Of a DNA stretch of 64,000 bases, positions 12,755 through 25,100 are shown one piece after another. How positions within the stretch are numbered: the stretch's first letter is position 1; every line of letters starts with the position of its first letter. The DNA is from Aristolochia californica (Eukaryota > Streptophyta > Magnoliopsida > Piperales > Aristolochiaceae): NCBI GenBank assembly GCA_029961685.1, contig JARWKL010000004.1, positions 21,209,610-21,273,609 on the forward strand. The letters run 5' to 3'. The notes under the pieces were generated by a model, which saw only the letters and a list, made by a program, of their open reading frames with translations, was not told where the DNA came from and did no database searches. The translations under genes and the position numbers were made by a program.

Positions 12755-13358
12755 GGATCCATAGGTCACTAGCATCTTTAACATGTTTCAAGCATGCATA
12801 TCGCTTTTTTAAAACATGTGTAGAAAAATCTCTTTCTTATAAAATTCCAACCTATTAGGGTTGAACTAGTAGAATTTCCCAAACTTGGATAACAAAAAAT
12901 TTATACTTATTTGTGGTGTGTGAATAAATTTTCTTTACTTATATTTTTTATTGTTTTAAATTATTTCCATACATAAATTCTTAAATTTTCATTTTGTTGC
13001 GATCTATTTGCCTTTTATCGCTTTTTTTTTTTACGAGATGAAGTGAAAGTGAAAAGTCAAGTTTTGATTTAAGAAATAAAGTATACATCTAAAATGGAAA
13101 TGCACAATGCACAAATGTAGAGAGGGATAATTCTAAAAAGTGGCTGTAATTTTTAGGGATTGTAAACTCTTTTTAGTTTTTATATATCAGGTTCTGCAAT
13201 CGAAGGGAAAATAGGGAAGCGGGGGACTTTTAACTCAGGGTTGACTCCCAATCCGTAAGTCATCTATGATCGTTAAACCAGCTTTCTGTAAATAGGCAAA
13301 ATAATGGGTTGTTTGACTCAGGTAATTATACCACCGCACGTTCACTTAGGAATTTAAT
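12755..13358 (+). repeat. Terminal + orientation monomer, deleted internally and cut by the junction
   Basis: This is the last + unit. Near 13258-13265 about 57 bases are missing: AATCCGTAAGTCAT runs straight into CTATGATCG. TCAT occurs at both deletion edges in the consensus. The unit then ends at GGAATTTAAT, where the orientation switches. Confidence 0.85.
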
Positions 13359-13463
13359 AAAAAAGAGATTTTTTTTCACATGTTTTAAGAAATGGATATG
13401 CATGCTTGAAACATGTTAAAGATGCAAATGAACTATGGATCCAAACCTTTTAAAGAGAATCCT
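13349..13463. other. Orientation-switch (inversion) junction between the two satellite arrays
   Basis: The + array ends within GGAATTTAATAA at 13349-13360, and the sequence then continues as the reverse complement (AAAGAGATTTTTT, ACATGTTTTAA, GGATATGCATGCTTGAAACA). In the + consensus that site is CTTGGGAATTTAATGTT. In the - consensus the corresponding site is CTTGGAATTTTATAAG. The shared GGAATTT(A/T)AT makes a microhomology of about 10 bases, so the exact breakpoint cannot be placed more finely. The mirror copy of 13342-13358 lies at 13464-13480, leaving a spacer of about 105 bp. The two arrays therefore form a very large imperfect inverted repeat around this point. It could be a true inversion, a template switch, or an assembly join. 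Confidence 0.93.
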
Positions 13464-15240
13464 ATTAAATTCTCAAGTGAACGTTCAGAGGGATATTTAC
13501 CCGAGTCAAACCAGCCATTATTTTGCCCATTTACAAAAAGCTAACCTAACGATAATAGGTGATTTTAAAATGATTTTTCATGCGTAATAGGCTATATTTT
13601 TGTAATGAATGACTTATGGATTAGGAGTCAACACTCAGTTAAAAATCCCCCACCTCCCCCTTTTCCCGATGATTGCAAAAGAAGCTATATAAAAACTAAA
13701 AAGAGTTTACAATCACTAAAAATTACTGACACTTTTTGGAATTATTTCTTTCTAAAATTTTGCATTGTGCATTTCCATTTTAGGTGTATACTTTTTTCTT
13801 GAATCAAAATTTGAGTTTTCACTTCCCATCATCTCGTAAACAAAACAAGAGATAAAAGGCAAATAGATCACAAAAAAATGAAAATTTCAGAGTTTATGTA
13901 TGGAAAGAATATAAAGCAATAAAAAATGTATGTAAAGAAAATTTATTCACACACCACAAATGAACACAAAAGTTTTGGTACCCAATTTTGGGAAATTCCA
14001 CTAGTTCAACCCTAATAGCTTGGAATTTTATAAGAAAGATATTTTTCTACACATGTTTGAAAAACTGGATATGCATGCTTCAAATATGTTAAAGATGCAA
14101 ATGACCAATGGATCCAAACCTTTTAAAGAGAATAACAATAAATTCTCAAGTCAACGTGCAGTGGGTTATTTACCCGAGTCAAACAAGCCATTATTTTGCC
14201 CATTTTCATAAAGCCGATCGAATGATCATAGATGATTGTAAAGTTATTTATCATGCGTAATGGGCTGCATTTTTGTAAGGAATGACTTATGGATTGGGAG
14301 TCAACACTCAGTTAAAAATCCCCTGCCACCCCCTTTTCCCGACGATTGCAAAACGTGTTATATAAAAACTAAAAAAAGTTTACAATCCCTAAACATTACA
14401 GACACTTTTTGGAATTATCTCGCTCTACATTTGTGCATTGTGCATTTCCATTTTAGAGTATACTTTTTTCTTAAATCAAAATTTGAGTTTTCACTTTCTC
14501 TTCATCTCGTAAACAAAAAAAGTGATAAAAGGCAAAAATAGATCACAACAAAATGAAAATTTTAGAGTTTATGTATGGAATGAATTTAAAGCAATAATAA
14601 ATATAAGAATAAAAAATTTATTCACACACCACAAATGAACAGAAAAGTTTTGCTATCCAAGTTTGGGAAATTCCACTACTTCAACCCTAATTGCTTGAAA
14701 TTTTATAAGAAAGAGAATTTTCTACACATGTTTTAAAAAATGGATATGCATGCTTGAAACATGTTAAAGATGCAAATGACCTATGGATCCAAACCTTTTA
14801 AAGAGAATAACATTAAATTCACAAGTGAACGTGTAGAGGGAAATTTACCCAAGTCAAACAAGCCATTATTTTGCCCACTTACATAAAGCAGACCTAACAA
14901 TCATAGATGATTGTAATGTGATTTATCAAGCATAACGGGCTATATTTTTGTAAGGAATGACTTATGGATTGGGAGTCAACACTCAGTTAAAAATCCTCCG
15001 CCTCCCCCTTTTCCCGACGATTGCAAAACATGATATATAAAAACTAAAAAGAGTTTACAATCCGTAAACATTACACACACTTTTTGAAATTATCTCTCTC
15101 TAAATTTGTGAATTATGCATTTCCATTTTAGATGTATACTTTTTTATGAAAGGAAAACTTGAGTTTCACTTTCCCTTCATCTCGTAAACAAAAAAAGTGT
15201 TAAAAGGAAAAAATAGATCACAACAAAAGGAAAATTTTAG

Positions 15241-15320
15241 AGATTATCTATCGAAAGAATTTAAAGCAATAACAAATGTAAGATTATCTATCGAAAGAAT
15301 TTAAAGCAATAACAAATGTA
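15241..15320 (-). repeat. Perfect 40-bp tandem duplication
   Basis: Bases 15241-15280 are repeated without change at 15281-15320. The copy begins AGATTATCTATCGAAAGAAT and ends AACAAATGTA. It explains the 714 bp spacing between landmarks 14785 and 15499. Exact identity of the two copies indicates a very recent event or an assembly or sequencing stutter. Confidence 0.95.
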
Positions 15321-18300
15321 AGTAAATAAAATTTAATCACACAGCACAAATGAACACAAAAGTTTTGTTATCCAAGTTTGGGAAATTCCACTAGTTCAAC
15401 CCTAATAGCAATGAATTTTAAAGAAAGAAATTTTTCTACATATGTTTTAAAAACTAGATGTGCATGCTTGAAACAAGTTAAAGATGCAAATGACCAATGG
15501 ATCCAAACCTTTTAAAGAGAATAACTATAAATTCTCAAGTGAATGTGTGGTGGGATATTTACCCGAGAAAACTAGAAATTATTTTGCCCATTTACAAAAA
15601 GTTGACCTAACGATCATAGATGATTGTAAAGTGATTTATCATGCGTCACGGGATATATTTTTGTAAGGAATGACTTATGGACAGGGAGTCAATAGTTAGT
15701 TAAAAATCCCCTTCCTCCCCCTTTTCTCGACGATCGCAAAACCTGATATATAAAAACTAAAAAGAGTTTACAATCCCAAAATATTTCAGACACTTTTTGG
15801 AATAATCTCTCTCTACATTTGTGCATTGTGCAGTTCATTTTTATATGTATACTTTTTTCTTAAATCAAAACATGAGTTTTCACTTTCCCTTCACCTCGTA
15901 AACAAAAAAAGAGATAAAAGGCAAAAATAGATCACAACAAAATGAAAATTTTAGAGTTTATGTGTGGAAAAAATTAAAAGAAATAACATATATAAGTAAA
16001 GAAAATTTATTCACACACCACAAATGAACCCAAAAGTTTTGTTATCAGAGTTTGGGAAATTCCTCTATTACAACCCTAATTGCTTGGAATTTTATAAGAA
16101 AGAGATTTTTCTACACTTGTTTTAAAAAATGAATATGCATGCTTGAATCATGTTAAAGATGCAAATGACCTATGGATCCAAACCTTTTAAAGAGAATGAC
16201 TTTAAATTCTCAAGTGAACATGCGGTGGGATATTTACTCGAGTAAAACAAGCCATTATTTTCACCATTTAAAAAAAGCAGACATAACGATCATAGATGAT
16301 TGTAACGTGATTTATCATACGTAATGGGCTATAATTTTGTAAGGAATGAATTATGGATTGGGAGTCAACACTCATTTAAAAATCCCCCACCTCCCCCTTT
16401 TCCCGATGACTGCAAAACTTGATATACAAAAAATAAAAAGAGTTTACAATCCCTAAACATTATAGACTCTTTTCGGAATTACCTCCCTCTACATTTATGC
16501 ACTGTGCATTTCAATTTTAGATGTATACTATTTTCCTAAATCAAAACTTGAGTTTTCACTTTCCCTTCGTCTCGTAAACAAAAAAAGAGATAAAAGGAAA
16601 ACAATAGATGACAACAAAATGAAAATTTTAGATTTTATGAATGGAAAGAATTTAAATCAATTATGAATGCAAGTAAAGAAAATTTATTAACACTCCACAA
16701 ATGAACACAAAAGTTTTTTTATCCAAGTTTGGGAAATTCCACTAGTTCAACCCTAATAGGTTGGAATTTTATAAGAAAAAGATTTTTCTACACCTGTTTT
16801 AAAAAATGGATATGCATGCTTGAAAAATGTTAAAGATGCAAATGACCTACAGATCCAAACCTTTTAAAGAGAATAACCTTAAATTCCCTAGTGAACGTGT
16901 GGTGGGATATTTACCCGAGTCAAACAAGCGATTATTTTGCCCATTTACAAAAAGTTGACCTAACGATCATAGATGATTTTAAAGTGATTTATCATGCATA
17001 ATGTGCTTTTTTTTGTATGGAATTACTTATGGATTGGGAGTCAACACATAGTTAAAAATCCCTCGCCTTCCCATTTTCCCGACAATTGCAAAACAATTAA
17101 GAAAAACTAAAAAGAGCTTAATTTCCTAAAAATTACATTCACTTTTTGGAATTATCTCTCTCTACATTTGTTCATTGTGCATTTCCATTTTAGATGTATA
17201 TTTTTTTCATAAATAAAAACTTGTGTTTTCACTTTCCCTTCATTTTGTAAAAAAAAAGAAGAGATAAAAGGAAAAAATAGATCACAACAAAATGAAAATT
17301 TTAGAGTTTATGTATGGAAAAAATTTAAGGCAATAACAAATGTAAGTAAATAAAATTTATTCATACACCACAAATGAACACAAAAGTTTTTTTTATCCAA
17401 GTTTGGGAAATTCAACTAGTTCAACCCTATTAGGGTAGAATTTTATAAGAAAGAGATTTTTCTATACATGTTTTAAAAACTGAATATGCATGTTTAAAAT
17501 ATGTTAAAAATGCAAATGACCTATGGATCCAGACCTTTTAAAGAGAATGACTTCAAATTCTCAAGTGAACGTGTGGTAGGATATTTACCCGAGTCAAACA
17601 AGGCATTATTTTGCCCATTTGCAAAAAGCTGACCTAACGATCATAGATGATTGTAAAGTGATTTATCATGCGTAACGGGCTATACTTTTGTAAGGAATTA
17701 CTTAAGGCTTGGGAGTCAACACTCAGTTAAAAATCCCCAACCTCCCCCTTTTCCTGACGATTGCAAAATGTGTTATATAAAAACTAAAAAGAGTTGACAA
17801 TCCCTTAAAATTATAGACACTTTTTGGAATTATCTCTTTATAAATTTGTGCATTGTGCATTTCCTTTTTAGTCTTACACTTTTTTCTCAAATTAAAACTT
17901 GAGTTTTCACTTTCCCTTCATCTCGTAAACTAAAAAAGAGATAAAAGGCAAAAATAGATCACAACAAAATGAAAGTTTTAGAGTTTATGTATGGAAAGAA
18001 TTAAAAGAAATAACAAATATAAGTAAGTAAAATTTATTCACACACCACAAATGAACACAAAAGTTTTGTTATCGAAGGTTGGGAAATTCCACTAGTTCAA
18101 CCCTAATAGCTTGCAATTTTATAAGAAAGAGATGTTTCTACACATTTTTAAAAAATCGATATGAATGCTTGAAACATGTTAACAATGCAAATTACCTATG
18201 TATCCAATTATTTTAAAGAGAAAAACATTAAATTCTCAAGTGAACGTGCGGTGGGATATTTTTCCGAGTCAAACAAGCCATTATTTTTCACATTTAAAAA

Positions 18301-19135
18301 AAGATAACCTAACGATCATAGATGATTGTAAAGTGATTTATCATGCGTAATGGGTATTATATTTTTAAGGAATGAATTATGGATTGGGAGTCACCACTCA
18401 GTTAAAAATCCCCCCCTCCCCCTTTTTTTGACGTTTGGAGAACGTGATATATAAAAACTAAAAAGAGTTGACAATCCCTAAAAATTATAGAAAATTTTTG
18501 GAATTATCTCTCTCTATATTTGTACATTGTACATTTCCATTTTAGATGTACACATTTTTCAAAAATCAAAACTTGGGTTTTCACTTTCCCCACATCTCGT
18601 AAACAAAAAAAGAGATAAAAGGCAAAACGATCACAACAAAATGGAAATTTTATACTTTATCCATGGAAAGAATTAAAATAAAAAACAAATATAAGTAAAT
18701 AAAATTTATTCACACACCACAAATGAACAAAAAAGTTTTGTTATCAAAGTTTGGGAAATTCCACTAGTTCAACCATAGTATCTTGGAATTTTATAAGAAA
18801 GAGATTTTTTTTACACATGTTTAAAAAAATGGATATACATGCTTGAAACATGTTAAAGATGCAAATGACCTATGGATCCAAACCTTTTAAGGAGAATGAC
18901 TTTAAATTCTCAAGTGAACGTGCAGAGGGCTTTTTACTCGAAGCAAACAAGCCATTATTTTTTCCATTTACAAAAGTTGACCCAACGATCATAGAAGATT
19001 GTAATGTGATTTATCATGCGTAACGGGCTATATTTTTTTAATGAATGACTTATCGATTGGGAGTCAACACTCAGTTAAAAATCCCTCGCCTCCCCCTTTT
19101 CCCGACGATTGCAAAACCTGATATATAAATACTAA

Positions 19136-19148
19136 TTTTTTTTTTTTT
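19136..19148 (-). repeat. 13-base poly-T replacing an A-rich element
   Basis: Where other - orientation units read ACTAAAAAGAGTTTACAATC, this unit has ACTAA followed by 13 T and ACAATC. The A-tract and the GAG have been replaced by a T-tract, which cannot be explained by a single substitution. Confidence 0.85.
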
Positions 19149-22100
19149 ACAATCCCTTAAAATTACAGACACTTTTAGGAATTATCTCTCTCTATATTTT
19201 TGCATTGTGCATATCAATTTTACATGTATACATTTTTTTAAAATCAAAACTTGCGTTTTCACTTTCCCTTCATCTCGTAAAAAAAAGGGATAAAAGGAAA
19301 AAGAAGATCACATGAAAATGAAAATTTTAGAGTTCATGTGTGGAATGAATTTAAAGCAATAACAAATGCAAGTAAATAAAATTTATTCACACACCACAAA
19401 TGAACACAAAATTTTTGTTATCCAAGTTTGGGAAATTCCACTAGTTCAACACTAATAGCTTGGAATTTTATAAGAAAGAGATTTTTCTACACATGTTTTA
19501 AAAAATGGATACTCATGCTTGAAACATGTTAAAGATGCAAATGACCTTTGGATCCAAACCCTTTAAAGAGAATAAAAATAAATTCTAAACTGGACGTGCG
19601 GTGGGATATTTACCCGAGTAAAAAAAGCCATTATTTTGCCAATTTAAAAATAGTGGACCTAGCGATCATAGAATATTGTAAAGTTATTTATCGTGTGTAA
19701 TGGGCTATATTTTTTTTAGGAATGACTGTGGACTGGGATCCAACACTCAGTTAAAAATCCCATGCCTCCCCTTTTTTCGACGATCGTAAAACCAGATATA
19801 TAAGAACTAAAAAAAGTTTACAATCCCTAAAAATTACAGACTCTTTTTTGAATTATCTCTCTCTACATTTGTGCATTGTGCATTTAATTTTTAGTCATAT
19901 ACTTTTTTCTTAAATCAAAACTTGAGTTTTCAATTTCCCTTCATCTCGTAAACGAAAAAGAGATAAAAGGCAAAAATAGATCACAACAAAATGAAAATTT
20001 TGGATTTTATGTACGGAAATAATTAAAAGAGGTAACAATTATTAGTAAAGAAAATTTATTTACACACTACAAATGAACACAAAAGTTCTGTTATCCAAGT
20101 TTGGGAACACTAGTTCAACCCTGATAGCTTGCAATTTTATAAGAAAGAGAATTTTTTACCCATGTTTTAAAAAATGGATATGCATGCATGAAACATGTTA
20201 AAGATGCAAATGACCTATGGATCCAAACCTTTTCAAGAGAATAACATTAAATTCTCAAGTGAACGTGCGGTGGGATATTTACCCGAGTCAAACAAGCCAT
20301 TATTTTGCCCATTTACAAAAAGCTGACCTAACGATCATAGATGATTGTAAAGTGATTTATAATGCGTGATGGGCTATATTTTTGTAACGAATGACTTAAG
20401 GATTGGGAGTCAGCACTCAGTTAAAAATCCCTCCCCCTTTCCCAATGATTGCAAAACGTGATATATAAAAACTAAAAAGAGTTGATAATCCGTAAAAATT
20501 ATATAGACTTTTTTGAATTATCTCTCTCTACATTTGTGCATTGTGCATTTTCATTTTAGATGTACACTTTTTTCATAAATCAAAACTTGAGTTTTCACTT
20601 TCCCTTCATCACGTAAACAAAACAAGAGATAAAAGGCAAAAAATCACAACAAAATGAAAATTTTAGAGTTTATGCATAGAAAGAATTAAAAGAAAAAACA
20701 AATATAAGTAAAGAAAATTTATTCACACACCACAAATGAACACAAAAGTTTTGTTATCTGAGTTTGGGAAATTCCACTAGTTCAATAGCTTGGACTTTTA
20801 TAAGAAAGAGATTTTTTACACATGTTTTAAAAAATGGATATGCATGCTTGAAACATGTTAAAGATGCAAATGACCTATGGATCAAAACCTTTTAAAGAGA
20901 ATGACTTTAAATTTTCAAGTGAACGTGCAATGGGATATTTACCCGAGTCAAACAAGCCATTATTTTGCCTATTTACAAAAACCTGACCTACCAATCATAG
21001 AAGATTGTAATGTGATTTATCATGCGTAACGGGCTATAATTTTTTAACGGATGACTTATGGATTGGGAGTCAACACTCAGTTAAAAATCCCCCGCCTTCC
21101 CCTTTACCCGACGATTGCAAAACCTGATATATAAATACTAAAAAGATTTTAGAATCCCTAAAATTTACTGACACTTTTTTGAATTATCTCTCTATACATT
21201 TGTGCATTGTGCATTTCAATTTTAGATGTATACTTTTTTATTAAATCAAAACTTGAGTTTTCACTTTCCCTTCATCTCGTCAACAAAAAAAGAAATAAAA
21301 GGAAAAATAGATCACAAGAAAATGAAAATATTAGAGTTTATGAATGGAAAGAATTTAAAAAAAAATGTACGTAAAGAAAATTTATTCACACTCCACAAAT
21401 GAACACAAAAGTTTTGTTTGGGAAATTCCTCTAGTTCAACCCTAATAGCATGGAATTTTATAAGAAAGAGACTTTTCTACACATGTTTGAAAAACTGGAT
21501 TTGCATGCTTGAAACATGTTAAAGATCCAAATGACGTATGGATACAAATCTTTTAAAGAGAATAACATTAAATTCTCAAGTGAGCATGCTGAGGTTGATT
21601 TACCCGAGTCAAACAAGCCATTATTTTGCCCATTTACAAAAAGTTGACCAACTGATCATAGATGATTATAACATGATTTATCATGGGTAACGGGCTATAT
21701 TTTTGTAAGGAATGACTTATGTATTGGGAGTCAACACTCAGTTAAAAATCCCCTGCCTCCCCCTTTTCCCGACGATTTCAAAACCTTATATATAAAAACT
21801 AAACAGAGTTTACAATCCCTAAAAATTAAAGACACTTTTTTGAATTATCTCTCCCTACATTTTTGAATTGGTCATTTACATTTTAGTTCTTTACTTTTTT
21901 CTTAAATCAAACTTGAGTTTTCACTTTCACTTCATCTCGAAAACAAAAAAAGGGATTAAAGGAAAAAATAGATCACAACAAAATGAAAATTTAAGATTTT
22001 ATGTATGGATAGAATTTTGAAGCAATAAAAAATACAAAGTAAAGAAAATTTTTTCACACACCACAAATGAACACAAAAGTTTTGTTATTAGAGTTTCGGA

Positions 22101-25100
22101 AATTGCACTTGTTAAACCCTAATAGCTTGGAATTTTATAAGAAAGAGATTTTTCTACCCATGTTTTAAAAAATAGATATGTATGCTTGAAACATGTTAAA
22201 GATGAAAATGATCTATGGATCCAAACCTTTTAAAGAGAATGGCATTAAATTCTCAAGTGAACGTGCGTTGGGATACTTACCTGAGTCAAACAATCTAATA
22301 TTTTGTCGATTTAGAAAAAGCTGACCTAACGATCATAATTGATTGTAATGTGATTTATCATGTGTAACGGTCTATATTTTTGTAAGGAATTACTTATGGA
22401 TCTGGAGTCAACACACAATTAAAAATCCCCCGCCTCCCCCTTTTCCTGATGATTGCAAAACCTGATATATTAAAACTTAAAAGAGTTGACAATCCCAAAA
22501 AATTACAGACATTTTTTGGAATTTTCTCTCCCTACATTTGTGCATTGTGCATTTCCATTTTAGATGTATACTTTTTTCTTAAATCAAAACTTGTGTTTTT
22601 ACTTTCCCTTCATCTCGTAAACAAAAGAAGAGATAAAAGGAAAAAACAGATCACAACAAAATGAAAATTTTAGAGTTTATGTATGGAAAAAATTTAACGC
22701 AATAACAAATGCAAGTCAAGATAATTTATTCACACACCACAAATGAACACAAAAGTTTTGTTTTCAAAGTTTGGGAAATTCCAGTAGTTCAACCCTAATA
22801 GCTTGGAATTTTATAAGAAAGAGCTATTTCTACACCTGTTTTAAAAAAATGGATATGAATGCTTGAAATATGTTAAAGATGTAAATGACCTTTGTATCCA
22901 AACCTTTTAAAGAGAATAACTTAAAATTCTCTAGTGAACGTGCGGTGGGAAATTTACCTGAGTCAAACAAGCCATTATTTTGCTCATTTACAAAAAGCTG
23001 ACTTAGAGATCATAGATGATTGTATAGTGATTTATCATGCGTAACGGGCTATATTTTTGTATGGAATGACTTATGGATTGGGAGGCAACACTCAATTAAA
23101 AATCTCCCGCCTCCCCCATTTCTTGACGATAGCAAAACCTCATATATAAAAACTAAAAAGAGTTTACAATCCCTTATAATTATAGACACTTTTTGAAATT
23201 ATCTCTCTCTTTATTTGTGTATTGTGCATTTATATTTTAGATTATATTTTTCCCAATTAATTATAGACACTTTCCCATCATCTCGTAAACAAAAAAAAAG
23301 AGAAAAGGCAAAAATAGATCACAAAAAGGTTAAAATTATAGAGTTTAAGTATGGAAAGAATTTAAAGCAATAAAAAATGCAAGAAAATAAAATTTATTCA
23401 CACAATACAAATGAACACAAAAGTTTTGTTATCCTAGTTTGGGAAATTCCACTAGTTCAACCCTAATAGCGTGGAATTTTATAAGAAAGAGATTTTTCTA
23501 CATATGTTTTAAAAAATTGATATGCATGCTTAAAACATGTAAAAGATGCAAATGACCTATGGATCCAATCCTTTTAAAGAGAATAACATTAAATTCTCAA
23601 GTGAACGTATGGTGGGATATTTACCTGAGTCACACAAGCCATTGTTTTGCCCAATTACAAAAAGTTGAGCTAACGATCTTAGAAGATTGTAAAGAGATTT
23701 AGCATACGTAACAGCTATATTTTTGTAAGGAATGACTTATGGATTGGGACGCAACACTCAGTTAAATATCCCCCACCTCCCTCTTTTCTCGACGATTGAA
23801 AAACATGATATATAAAAACTAAAATGAGTTTACTATCCCTAAAAATTACTGACACTTTTTGGAATTATCTCTCTCCACATTTGTGCATTGTGTATTTCCA
23901 TTTTAGATGTATACTTTTTTCTTAGATCACAACTTGAGTTTTCACTTTCCCTTCATCTCGTAAACAAAAAAAGATATAAAAGGCAAAGATAGATCACAAA
24001 AAAATGAAAATTTTAGAGTTTATGTATGGAAAGAATTTAAAGTAATATCAAATGCAAGTAAACAAAATTTATTCACACCCCACAAATGAACACAAAAGTT
24101 TTGTTATCCATGTTTGGGAAATTCTACTAGTTCAACCCTAATAGCTTGGAATCTTATAAGAAAGAGATTTTTCGACACATGATTTAAAAAATGGATATTA
24201 TGTATGGTTGAAACATGTTAAAGATGCAAATGACCTATGGATCCAAAACTTTTAATGAGAATAACATTAAATTCTCAAGTGAACGTGAGGTGGGATATTT
24301 ACCAGAGTGAAACAAGCCATTATTTTGCCCATTTACAAAAAAGCTGACCTAACGATCATAGATGATTGTATAGTGATTTATCATGCATGACAGGTTATAT
24401 TTTTTCAAGGAATTATGTATAGATTGGGAGTCAACACTCAGTTATGGATCCCCCGCCTCCCCCTTTTATTGACGATTACAAAACCTGATATATAAAAACT
24501 AAAAAGAGTTTACTATCCCTAAAAATTACAGACACTTTTTGGAATTATCTCTCAATACTTTTTTGCATTGTGCATTTCCATTTAAGATGTATAGTTTTTT
24601 CTTATATCAAAACTTGAGTTTTCACTTTCCCATCATCTAGTAAACAAAAAAAGAGATAAAGGGCAAATAGATCAGAACAAAATGAAAATTTTAGAGTTTA
24701 TGTATGGAAAGAATATAAAGCAATAAAAACTGTAAGTAAATAAAATTTAATCACACAGCACAAATGAACACAAAATTTTTGTTACCCAAGTTTGGGTAAT
24801 TCCACTAGTTCAACCCTAATAGCTTGGAATTTTATAAGAAAGATATTTTTCTACACAAGTTTTAAAAAATGAATATGCATGCTTGAAACATGTTAACGAG
24901 GCAAATGACCTATTGAACCAAACCTTTTAAAGCGAATAACATTAAATTCTCAAGTGAACGTGCGGTGGGATATTTACCCGAGTAAAATAAACCATTATTT
25001 TGCCCATTTACATAAAGTTGACCTAACGATCATAGATGGTTGTAAAGTGATTTATCATTTGTAACGGGCAATATTTTTTTAAGGAATGACTTATGGATTG

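Larger units (their letters stand above)
1..13358 (+). repeat. Tandem satellite array, + orientation, about 20 monomers of ~672 bp
   Basis: This is head-to-tail tandem repetition of one monomer. The GGATCC landmark or its one-base variant starts at 62, 734, 1404, 2077, 2738, 3398, 4095, 4756, 5428, 6099, 6769, 7421, 8095, 8767, 9440, 10115, 10789, 11473, 12139 and 12755. Typical spacing is 660-675 bp; 4095 follows a 697 bp unit with an expanded G-tract, and 12755 follows a 616 bp unit with deletions. In this orientation each unit reads, in order: GGATCC; overlapping GCATGC/ATGCAT palindromes; TTAGGGTTGAAC; TGTGTGAATAAATTTT; a T-rich block; GATGAAGGGAAAGTG; a doubled ATGCACA; a G-rich box; CCCGTTACGCATG; ACTCGGGTAAATATCCCACC. 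The first unit is cut by the window edge and the last is cut by the orientation switch. The family is not recognised. The strand sign is only relative to the second array. Confidence 0.97.
9401..13358 (+). repeat. Subfamily B-rich domain of the + array
   Basis: From about 9405 most units have CTTGGGAATTTA (near 9405, 10754, 11437, 12720, with close variants at 12104 and 13344) and CCGAGCTATT or CTGAGCTATT (near 9535, 10881, 12232) instead of the subfamily A bases. The unit at 10115 is an A-type exception. The same B bases, reverse complemented, dominate the far right of the window (after about 42 kb). They are not typical of the units directly across the orientation switch. Confidence 0.6.

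Noticed and set aside
13605..13802. Recurring open frame with a PPPPPFPDDC segment (also at 14260, 33785, 51979, 57000 and 62819), which could be read as a conserved small protein family.
   Set aside because: All copies lie at the same phase of the monomer. The proline run is just the C-rich box. Most units have the frame broken by stops and indels at random places, there is no start context or domain, and neighbouring frames are equally similar. Repetition explains the similarity.
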